From the NCBI GenBank assembly GCA_964485815.1, contig CAZAJX010000063.1, positions 1-6,034 on the forward strand: a DNA stretch of 6,034 bases, in the 5' to 3' direction. The DNA comes from SFLA01 sp964485815 (GTDB taxonomy: Bacteria > Bacillota > Clostridia > Oscillospirales > CAG-382). The notes beneath the pieces are model-generated. The model ran no database searches. It was not told the DNA's origin and saw only the letters and a list, made by a program, of their open reading frames with translations. Of this stretch, positions 1-4,600 are shown piece by piece. Each line of letters starts with the position of its first letter. The first letter of the stretch is position 1. The translations under genes were made by a program, and so were the position numbers.

Positions 1-354
1 ATCGGTCTGATCGGCTGATGAAGCGAGAAAGATGCTTTATATATAGTCAACACATATTCATATCATTTTAAACATTTGGTATGAGCACGGAACGGCAGAG
101 GCAAGCCTCTGCCCTACGTTGTCCCATGTAGTCGGCGTGTTCAAATCGCTTACAACAAGAATTTGCAATCGTTCTTGTCACAAAGGTAAGTTGTTTCAAT
201 CGTCGTTTTACGATCACATAATTCGTAACGATAAGGATTATGAAAAACGTCGGAGTATATTGCAAATAATCCTCAAGCCTGGTTATACAAACAAAACTAT
301 TGCAGATGATAAAAATAACGTAAATTCTAACATAAAAGCTAAAGGAGAAAAACT
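1..354. other. Gene-free leader region upstream of the GDPD gene
   Basis: I see no supportable gene here. The short open frames on both strands lack family resemblance and a good ribosome site. The first 18 bases could be the tail of a plus-strand gene ending at TGA 16-18, but five codons cannot be judged. The stretch holds the palindrome at 94-113, a hairpin with 7-bp arms (155-161 with 172-178), and two small ones (199-203 with 210-214, and 223-226 with 228-231). A weak promoter candidate for the downstream gene is TTGCAA at 260-265 with TATACA at 284-289 (18-bp gap); it is too poor to call. The clear functional signal is the AAAGGAG ribosome site at 341-347. Confidence 0.55.
94..113. repeat. 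Perfect 20-bp GC-rich intergenic palindrome (REP-like)
   Basis: The arms GGCAGAGGC and GCCTCTGCC are perfect 9-bp complements separated by AA. Read on the minus strand the apex is G-CTTG-C, which as RNA is a stable CUUG tetraloop. No U-tract follows on either strand, so it is not an intrinsic terminator. Short palindromes of this type between genes are typical of dispersed REP-like or MITE-derived repeats in Clostridia genomes. That this one is dispersed is inference, since only one copy lies in the window. Confidence 0.6.
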
Positions 355-1074
355 ATGGATACAATTAAATTCAACAAGAGAAATTCCGTTGTAGTAGCCC
401 ACAGAGGTCTTTCCGGTCTGGAGAGAGAAAACACCAACGTGGCGTTCGTTGCCGCAGGTCAGCGCAGTTATTTCGGCGTGGAAACCGACGTTTACCGTAC
501 TCTTGACGGCAAGTACGTGCTCCATCACGATACATCCACAAAGCGCACCGCAATAGACGATCTCACCATCTTTGAATCCACCTTCGAAACCCTGCGCGCT
601 CTTAAGCTTACGGATATCGACGGCGTTACCAAGCGTGCAGACCTGCGTATTCCCACTCTGGAAGAATACATCCGCACCTGCAAGCGCTACGATAAGGTTT
701 GCGTGCTGGAATTCAAGACCGTATACCCCGTTGAGCATATCGCGGAAATGGTAGAGATCATCAAGAAGGAAGAGTATCTGGATAAGGTTATATTCATCTC
801 CTTCGCATACGAAAACCTTACCCGTCTTCACGAGGTAGTTCCCGGTCATCCCTGCCAGTTCCTTGCTTGGCAGTGGACTGACGATCTGTTCGATAACCTG
901 CAGAGGGACGGTATCGACCTTGACGCATACTACGGACTCCTTACCGAGGAGCGCGTTGCGGAAGCACACCGCCGCGGTCTGGTTGTAAACGCCTGGACAG
1001 TAGACGATCCCAAGGTGGCAGAACAGCTCGCTTCCTGGGGCGTGGATCAGATCACCTCCAACATTCTCGAATAG
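355..1074 (+). CDS. Glycerophosphodiester phosphodiesterase (GDPD family)
   Basis: This 239-residue protein is a GDPD-family enzyme (COG0584, UgpQ-like), predicted to hydrolyse glycerophosphodiesters from phospholipid head-group turnover to sn-glycerol-3-phosphate plus an alcohol. Visible motifs in order are H16-R17-G18; E25-N26-T27; E43 and D45 (metal ligands in this family); the second catalytic histidine in H58-D59; E119 with K121; and the C-terminal strand VNAWTVDD (211-218) leading to GVDQITSN near the end, the usual last blade of the TIM barrel. Length matches the single-domain bacterial class. There is no signal peptide or membrane segment, so it is probably cytosolic. The ATG is set by AAAGGAG at 341-347, seven bases upstream. 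It stands alone on the plus strand and converges on the minus-strand operon ending at 1441. Whether it prefers glycerophosphocholine, glycerophosphoethanolamine or a wall-teichoic-type substrate cannot be told. Confidence 0.95.
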   Translation: MDTIKFNKRNSVVVAHRGLSGLERENTNVAFVAAGQRSYFGVETDVYRTLDGKYVLHHDTSTKRTAIDDLTIFESTFETLRALKLTDIDGVTKRADLRIPTLEEYIRTCKRYDKVCVLEFKTVYPVEHIAEMVEIIKKEEYLDKVIFISFAYENLTRLHEVVPGHPCQFLAWQWTDDLFDNLQRDGIDLDAYYGLLTEERVAEAHRRGLVVNAWTVDDPKVAEQLASWGVDQITSNILE

Positions 1075-1130
1075 CCGTGGCGACTTGCTAAACTTCGCAG
1101 ATCGAAACGCAAAAAAGAGTATAAAAAGAA

Positions 1131-1169
1131 AGGCGAGAGATTTTAGTGTATCTCTCGTCTTTTTGTTTT
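1131..1169. terminator. Bidirectional intrinsic terminator between convergent units
   Basis: A 10-bp stem (1131-1140 with 1151-1160, one G-U pair in the plus-strand RNA) encloses a 10-nt loop. On the plus strand it is followed by TTTTGTTTT, and on the minus strand by TTCTTTTTAT, so it can end both the GDPD transcript and the operon arriving from 1441. It lies 57 bases after the GDPD stop. It is the only U-tailed hairpin I find downstream of the minus-strand operon. Confidence 0.85.
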
Positions 1170-1170
1170 G

Positions 1171-1440
1171 CGCATATTAAGGTAGGAATTTGCTTGCAAA
1201 TTCCATTATATTTTGCGTTTCTAAACGCTTTTAGCCGGTGGGCAGTAGATTTCTACAGCTCCACACGTCTAAAAGACGTTTTCTGCTTTGTTTATCCAGC
1301 CGCCTGCCCCTGCAGACTTTGGGTTCTATAGCCGATGCGTTTCGAGGAGTTTAATGAATGGTTTTTTGCGTCACGCAAAAAACTACCGTAATTCCTCATT
1401 TAGCGATGCTTCGCATCGCGTCGCATTCCCCATTCCTCAT
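1171..1440. other. Non-coding gap dense in small palindromes
   Basis: No supportable gene. Perfect inverted repeats are packed in series: 1185-1204 (9-bp arms, apex G-CTTG-C), 1215-1228 (GCGTTT/AAACGC), 1245-1256 (GTAGA/TCTAC), 1265-1279 (ACGTCT/AGACGT), 1361-1383 and 1403-1419. Minus-strand transcription from the HAD gene must cross most of these before reaching the terminator at 1131-1160, so the mRNA 3' end would be highly structured. A plus-strand frame at 1146-1331 is open but has no ribosome site or family resemblance. The gap may be remnants of several REP/MITE-type insertions, or a structured 3' UTR. Confidence 0.6.
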
Positions 1441-1443
1441 TTA
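1361..1443. repeat. Composite repeat: two palindromes and a 12-bp direct repeat
   Basis: The block contains a perfect inverted repeat with 11-bp arms around one base (1361-1371 and 1373-1383, GTTTTTTGCGT/ACGCAAAAAAC). A GCGATGC-TTC-GCATCGC hairpin follows at 1403-1419. The 12-mer ATTCCTCATTTA occurs twice, at 1391-1402 and 1432-1443, flanking the second hairpin. The last three bases of the second copy (1441-1443) are the complement of the HAD gene's TAA stop. The arrangement resembles a miniature inverted-repeat element or its duplicated ends. No transposase is present. The 1361-1383 hairpin has its T-run on the 5' arm, so it is not a standard terminator on either strand. Confidence 0.55.
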
Positions 1444-2094
1444 ATTAAGCAGCGCTTCCGTTAATTCCTTCACTCCGTGGGCGATATAGTCAGCACCTGC
1501 TTTTTCGTGCTCGCCTTCCTCGGCGCAGTCCATATACACGCCGAAGCAGGCTATTCCCACCTTGTGAGCGCCCTCGGTATCGTACTTTCTGTCGCCGATA
1601 AGGAGCACCTCGCTTTTATCGGGGGAGCCGAATCTGCGTATGGCTTCTTCCACCACCTGGTCCTTGTGAGCGCGGCTGTCCCCAAGGGTGGCGCCTGTTA
1701 TTTTGTCAAAATATTTGGCAATATCAAAATGCTCAAGTATCTTTTTCGCAAATTCCTCGGGCTTGGAGGTGGCGGTGCCCAGCAGCACGCCCTTTTCCTT
1801 CAAAGCCTTCAGAAGCCGGGGAATTCCGTCGAAAACGTGTCCTTCGTAAAGCCCCGTTACCGAATATCTCTCGCGGTAAAAAGCAAGTGCTTGCTCGCTT
1901 TCCTCCGTTGTCATACCGCTGAAATTCACAAAGGAATATTTAAGGGGCGGGCCCATATATTTTTTAAGCGTTTCCGTATCGGGCAGAGGGTATCCCAATT
2001 TCTCGTGGGCGTAGCACACGCAGTTGAACACGCCGTCATCGGTATTTACCATCATTCCGTCAAGGTCGAAAAGTATATATTTGTATTTTTTCAT
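1441..2094 (-). CDS. HAD-superfamily phosphatase (phosphoglycolate phosphatase / 5'-nucleotidase-like)
   Basis: This 217-residue soluble protein is a haloacid-dehalogenase hydrolase of the Gph-like group (COG0546). Motif I is D10-L-D12-G, giving the nucleophile D10 and acid/base D12. A helical cap follows, with the GPPL signature (48-51). Motif II is T109-S110 in TATSKP, motif III is K144, and motif IV is G167-D168-R-K-Y-D172. The GPPL and GDRKYD signatures fit the subgroup annotated as 5'-nucleotidase or phosphoglycolate phosphatase; the true substrate is unknown. Two motif I positions differ from the usual DxDGTLxDS: Met at 14 where Thr is common, and Asn at 17 where Asp is common. It is third in the operon. 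Its ATG overlaps the preceding TGA (ATGA) and there is no good Shine-Dalgarno in front, so translation is probably coupled to the upstream gene. The stop codon coincides with the edge of a repeat. Confidence 0.93.
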   Translation of the reverse strand: MKKYKYILFDLDGMMVNTDDGVFNCVCYAHEKLGYPLPDTETLKKYMGPPLKYSFVNFSGMTTEESEQALAFYRERYSVTGLYEGHVFDGIPRLLKALKEKGVLLGTATSKPEEFAKKILEHFDIAKYFDKITGATLGDSRAHKDQVVEEAIRRFGSPDKSEVLLIGDRKYDTEGAHKVGIACFGVYMDCAEEGEHEKAGADYIAHGVKELTEALLN

Positions 2095-2966
2095 TTTACA
2101 GCGTCTGCCACAAGCTCTGCCAGAAGCTTATGTCCTTCTTTGTTGGGGTGGGGGTCAACGTTACTGCCGTCGGGCAGGGCGTTTATCAGGTTTCCTTCGT
2201 ATTCCTTGAAGGGAGTGTATATTTCGCACACGATGTATCCGTTTTCTTCCGCGCCTTCTTCGATCACGTCATTCAGGCTTATAACGCTGCTGGCGGAAAC
2301 CGCCGCAAAGGAAAGCTGAAATCCGTTTTGCTCCACCTTGAATTCGGTGTAATCGCGGTAGGGGTTGTATACCGTCTGGAAAACTATCTGCGCATCGGGA
2401 TTAACCGCGCGGAGAGAAGCGATGATCTGGGGAAGCTCGGTTTTGAATCTGTCAATTCCTGCGGCGACCTCGTTCATAACGTCGGTAACGTCAAGAGCGC
2501 CCTCCGCCGTTCCGTTTTGCAGGCTTTCGAAATAAGGTATAAGGGCGTGAGCCGCGTGAAGCACGTTGTTCGCGCCTATGGAAAGCACTATAACCGTGGC
2601 GTTTTCAAGCTGTTCGCAGTTTCCTTCTGCAAGCAGGGCAAGGAGATCTGCGCCGTCATCGCCGGAAACGGCATAGTTGTATACTGCACATCCGTACTCT
2701 GCGGCGATAAGGGAAGAATATCTCTCGTTTTCCACGTCCGCAAGACCGTATCCCGCCGCGATGGAATCCCCGAAGAATACCACCACGTCATCTGCGGTGA
2801 GCCCTTCACGCACTTCGACAATGCTTTCTTCTGTGCTTTCGTTTTCGCTTTCCTGCGGTGTTACGGACATTTCGTTAATATCCACGCTTACGTTTATATC
2901 CATTTCACAGCCCACAGCCAAAGCGCACAGCGCCAGACACAGCAGGGTTAAGATAATTCTTTTCAT
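2091..2966 (-). CDS. SGNH/GDSL-family hydrolase, lipoprotein
   Basis: This 291-residue protein is a predicted extracellular esterase-type hydrolase tethered to the membrane. A lysine-containing start and hydrophobic run (1-19) end in the lipobox-like AVGC with C20 as the lipidation site. An acidic Ser/Glu/Asn-rich linker (about 37-53) follows. The SGNH blocks are block I G66-D67-S68 with S68 as nucleophile; block II G102 in YAVSGDDG; block III G131-A-N133-N134 (Asn where Asp is textbook); and block V D271-P-H273-P with the catalytic Asp and His, followed by NKEGH. The family cleaves acyl or acetyl esters of lipids, glycans or wall polymers; which one is not visible. Its start overlaps the upstream TGA (ATGA), but it also has a strong GAGGAAGG ribosome site at 2973-2980 inside the upstream gene's end. 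It overlaps the HAD gene downstream in the same way. Confidence 0.93.
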   Translation of the reverse strand: MKRIILTLLCLALCALAVGCEMDINVSVDINEMSVTPQESENESTEESIVEVREGLTADDVVVFFGDSIAAGYGLADVENERYSSLIAAEYGCAVYNYAVSGDDGADLLALLAEGNCEQLENATVIVLSIGANNVLHAAHALIPYFESLQNGTAEGALDVTDVMNEVAAGIDRFKTELPQIIASLRAVNPDAQIVFQTVYNPYRDYTEFKVEQNGFQLSFAAVSASSVISLNDVIEEGAEENGYIVCEIYTPFKEYEGNLINALPDGSNVDPHPNKEGHKLLAELVADAVK

Positions 2967-3817
2967 ATAATTCCTTCCTCTCTTAAAATACCGTCAACGT
3001 AATCCTTTATCTCGAATTCCGTCTTTTTATTTAAAAACATATCCTTTTCACATTCGTATGCGCCGCCGTTGGTGTTTCTGTTTTTGCCCCAGTGCATAGA
3101 GCAAAGATATTTTCCGTCCCCTCTGCACTCAAAGCCGTATGGGGAGGAATAGCAGAATTTTTCCTCTGCCTTGGTAAGGTTAACGTCGGTCTTGTAAAGG
3201 GTTTCGCGGGGCTGGTATTTTTCGCTTCCGCCGTAGGTGGAAAACCAAAATTCGCCCGTGGTCTTGTCGTAATCCAGATTTTGTATTCCAAACACGGTGT
3301 TGCCTGTCTTTATGGGGTACTCGGTTTCGTAGACTCCGTCAAGAGTAAAGCGCATTATAATGTTGTTTTCGTATTTTTCGCCGGTGTCCAGCGCGCAGGC
3401 GACGAACATACGCCATTCCTCCGTGCCGGGAATTTTGCCGATCGCCACACCGTCTATGCCCTGAAATCCCCTTGTGTCCGCATCCGAGCCCTTAAGGGAT
3501 TTGTAATAATCGCATATGTCCAAGTTTATTATATTCACGGTTTCCAGCGTTTCCGCATCAAAAACGTATATTTTAAAGGACGTCCAATCGTTCCAGGCGT
3601 GGCCCGGCAGACAGTTTCCCATATAGGAAGCGTACAGCTTGCCCTCGTGGTAATCAATATCCCCCAAATGTCCGCCAAACACGGGGACACAGCGCTTTAC
3701 CGTGCTCTCGTGGGTGGTTTTGACCACCGTGTCCGTAAAGGACCAGTAAACGTATTTTTCATCGGTGGTAAAGCCCTGCATATGCAGGTTTTGATGTAAA
3801 ACTTCTGCGTATTTCAT
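2963..3817 (-). CDS. Beta-propeller-like protein of unknown function
   Basis: I do not recognise a named enzyme. The 284-residue sequence has the recurring blade pattern of a beta-propeller, short strands built around 'dG-K-LY-S' turns: GFTTDEKYVYWSF (15-27), HLGDIDYHEGKLYASYMG (50-67), QGIDGVAIGK (119-128), NLDYDKTTGEFWFSTYG (180-196) and FECRGDGKYLCSMHWG (229-244). The opening (LHMQGF then YWSFTDTVVKT) resembles, from memory, uncharacterised repeat proteins of Planctomycetes and Bacteroidetes with an 'HLQG ... YWS ... VKTD' start. This was not checked. There is no signal peptide. Eight cysteines are present (43, 69, 102, 141, 222, 231, 239, 256). The ATG is supported by GAGGTGA at 3824-3830, six bases upstream. 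It is first in the operon with the SGNH lipoprotein and the HAD phosphatase. Glutaminyl cyclase-like propellers are an alternative fold relative, but I see no specific motif for them. Confidence 0.8.
   Translation of the reverse strand: MKYAEVLHQNLHMQGFTTDEKYVYWSFTDTVVKTTHESTVKRCVPVFGGHLGDIDYHEGKLYASYMGNCLPGHAWNDWTSFKIYVFDAETLETVNIINLDICDYYKSLKGSDADTRGFQGIDGVAIGKIPGTEEWRMFVACALDTGEKYENNIIMRFTLDGVYETEYPIKTGNTVFGIQNLDYDKTTGEFWFSTYGGSEKYQPRETLYKTDVNLTKAEEKFCYSSPYGFECRGDGKYLCSMHWGKNRNTNGGAYECEKDMFLNKKTEFEIKDYVDGILREEGII
2973..2980 (-). promoter_or_regulatory. Internal Shine-Dalgarno for the SGNH gene
   Basis: On the minus strand GAGGAAGG lies six bases before the ATG at 2966, within the last codons of the upstream beta-propeller-like gene. 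It supports the chosen SGNH start and shows this second gene can be translated independently. By contrast, the third gene of the operon has no comparable site. Confidence 0.75.
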
Positions 3818-3836
3818 TAAATATCACCTCGTGAAG

Positions 3837-3865
3837 ATTATATAATATTAAAACATAAAAGTCAA
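3837..3865 (-). promoter_or_regulatory. Sigma-A promoter of the propeller-SGNH-HAD operon
   Basis: On the minus strand TTGACT (3865-3860) is followed after exactly 17 bases by a perfect TATAAT (3842-3837). Transcription would start near 3830, at the first base of the GAGGTGA ribosome site, leaving only about 13 nt before the ATG at 3817. Nothing between promoter and gene suggests an operator or attenuator. Confidence 0.8.
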
Positions 3866-3880
3866 TTATGAGTGAAAACA

Positions 3881-3906
3881 AAAGACTGTCCTTTGGGACA
3901 GTCTTT
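3881..3906 (-). terminator. Intrinsic terminator of the small transcript (and CHR operon read-through)
   Basis: Perfect 11-bp arms (3881-3891 and 3896-3906, AAAGACTGTCC/GGACAGTCTTT) enclose a 4-nt loop. On the minus strand the hairpin is followed by TGTTTTC after the stem's own terminal TTT, a good U-tract. On the plus strand only TTTAAAAA follows, so it acts mainly leftward. It ends just before the next operon's -35 box and insulates it. The stop codon of the 17-codon ORF overlaps the base of the stem. Confidence 0.85.
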
Positions 3907-3958
3907 AAAAAGTTATATCAAGGTATTTCCGTTTGCGTCCTTGTAATTTCTGTTGCAT
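3905..3958 (-). CDS. Possible 17-residue basic small protein
   Basis: The frame MQQKLQGRKRKYLDITF starts at ATG 3958 and ends in TAA at 3905-3907. AAGAGG (3973-3968) lies nine bases upstream of the start. It is strongly basic in the middle (GRKRKY) and has no membrane segment. It sits alone between its own promoter and terminator, which is unusual for a chance frame. A second frame across the same bases reads to ...NYKDANGNTLI and TAA, but has no ATG start or ribosome site placed for it. It could be a real microprotein, a leader peptide, or a by-product of a regulatory RNA. Confidence 0.35.
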   Translation of the reverse strand: MQQKLQGRKRKYLDITF

Positions 3959-3992
3959 AGTAAGATACCTCTTAATTCAAAATGTTGTGGAA

Positions 3993-4021
3993 ATTATACA
4001 CCTTTTGGGTTGTTTTGTCAA
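3993..4021 (-). promoter_or_regulatory. Exact-consensus sigma-A promoter of the small transcript
   Basis: On the minus strand TTGACA (4021-4016), a 17-base spacer and TATAAT (3998-3993) match the textbook housekeeping promoter in all twelve hexamer positions. The -35 box begins three bases after the stop codon of the second CHR gene (TAA at 4025-4027). Transcription would start near 3986. Strength is predicted to be high and I see no operator. Confidence 0.85.
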
Positions 4022-4024
4022 CAT

Positions 4025-4600
4025 TTACATAAAAAGCTCTTGTATACTTCCCCAAAGCAGACCGCAGGCGGCGGAAAGAAGGAGTATATAATGGGGCTTT
4101 GCTTTTTTATATACCAAAAACATACACAGACCCAGTGTTATTACGGAAAACAGCATATCGAGGGTGAGAATGCTTTGTAGTGAAAATCCCACGGGCAGGA
4201 AAACCTCTGCACCGATAGAGATCATTGCCGCCCCTATAAGAGCGATGGCGGCGGGACGCAAGCCCCGCATCGTACCGGCAACGTAGGGGTTGGTAATAAA
4301 CTTTTTATAAAACCTTGCAATTATGGTTATAACGATCAGGGACGGAAGCACAACGCCCGTTGTTGCGGCAAGGGCACCGGGTATTCCCGCCACGTTAAAG
4401 CCCACGTAGGTCGCCATATTTATGGCGATAGGGCCGGGGGTGCTTTCGCTTATAGCGATAAAATCAATAATTTCCTGCATTTCCATCCAGCCGTTGGAGG
4501 TAACCTGCTCCGCAACCAGCTCTACCATAGCGTAGCCGCCGCCGAAGGTGCAGGCGCCGATCTTGAAAAAGGTCCACAAAAGATAGAGAACGTCTGTCAT
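4025..4600 (-). CDS. CHR-family (chromate transporter) single-domain membrane protein, second of pair
   Basis: This 191-residue integral membrane protein belongs to the CHR / Chromate_transp family (PF02417). The signatures are FGGG (19-22) after the first amphipathic segment FFKIGACT, ESTPGP (52-57), NMATYVG (61-67), and GALAATTGVVLP (75-86) entering the next helix. Several hydrophobic segments follow to the C terminus. In Bacillus subtilis a pair of short CHR proteins (YwrA/YwrB) works together as a two-part chromate efflux system, and this gene fits the second half of such a pair. Chromate may not be the natural substrate in an anaerobe; another oxyanion is possible. Its ATG overlaps the upstream TGA (ATGA), and it also has a strong GAGGAGGG site at 4608-4615. 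No terminator directly follows; read-through would reach the hairpin at 3881-3906. Confidence 0.93.
   Translation of the reverse strand: MTDVLYLLWTFFKIGACTFGGGYAMVELVAEQVTSNGWMEMQEIIDFIAISESTPGPIAINMATYVGFNVAGIPGALAATTGVVLPSLIVITIIARFYKKFITNPYVAGTMRGLRPAAIALIGAAMISIGAEVFLPVGFSLQSILTLDMLFSVITLGLCMFLVYKKAKPHYILLLSAACGLLWGSIQELFM

Larger units (their letters stand above)
3875..3986 (-). ncRNA. Putative independent short transcript of about 110 nt
   Basis: The interval is bounded by a consensus promoter (predicted start near 3986) and a strong terminator (3881-3906), with nothing else annotated between. The RNA could be a small regulatory RNA, the mRNA of a 17-residue peptide, or both. A 7-bp pairing (one G-U) is possible between GAGGUAU (3971-3965), which contains the Shine-Dalgarno, and AUACCUU (3926-3920), which lies in the ORF. 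This could hide the ribosome site. I recognise no known RNA family. The boundaries are inferred from promoter spacing and terminator position. Confidence 0.5.

Noticed and set aside
1..18. Near-direct repeat GATCGG(T)CTGA and possible end of an upstream gene
   Set aside because: Too short and at the window edge to judge.
94..113. Terminator of a gene to the left
   Set aside because: Strong stem but no U-tract on either side; better explained as a REP-like palindrome.
260..289. Promoter for the GDPD gene (TTGCAA and TATACA)
   Set aside because: Only four of six matches per box with an 18-base gap, much weaker than the other promoters in the window.
119..394. Plus-strand frame running into the GDPD gene
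   Set aside because: No ribosome site, low-complexity composition, and it overlaps the GDPD start in another frame.
283..969. Minus-strand open frame opposite the GDPD gene
   Set aside because: The GDPD gene has all family motifs and a strong ribosome site; the antisense frame has no recognisable features.
1361..1383. Intrinsic terminator for the minus-strand operon
   Set aside because: The perfect hairpin has the T-run on its 5' arm and A-run on its 3' arm on both strands, with no U-tail after it.
1185..1443. CRISPR array
   Set aside because: The palindromes differ in sequence and spacing; there is no repeated unit with regular spacers and no cas gene.
1477..2319. Long plus-strand open frame opposite the HAD and SGNH genes
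   Set aside because: It is antisense to two well-supported genes with catalytic motifs, crosses their junction, and shows no family resemblance or ribosome site.
2130..2951. Long plus-strand open frame opposite the SGNH lipoprotein gene
   Set aside because: Mirror frame caused by codon bias; the minus strand has the lipobox and SGNH blocks.
3092..3799. Plus-strand open frame opposite the propeller-like gene
   Set aside because: The minus-strand gene has promoter, ribosome site and operon overlap; this frame has none.
3953..4180. Plus-strand frame of about 75 codons across the CHR gene end
   Set aside because: It runs antisense to the CHR C terminus and through a consensus promoter, with no start signal.
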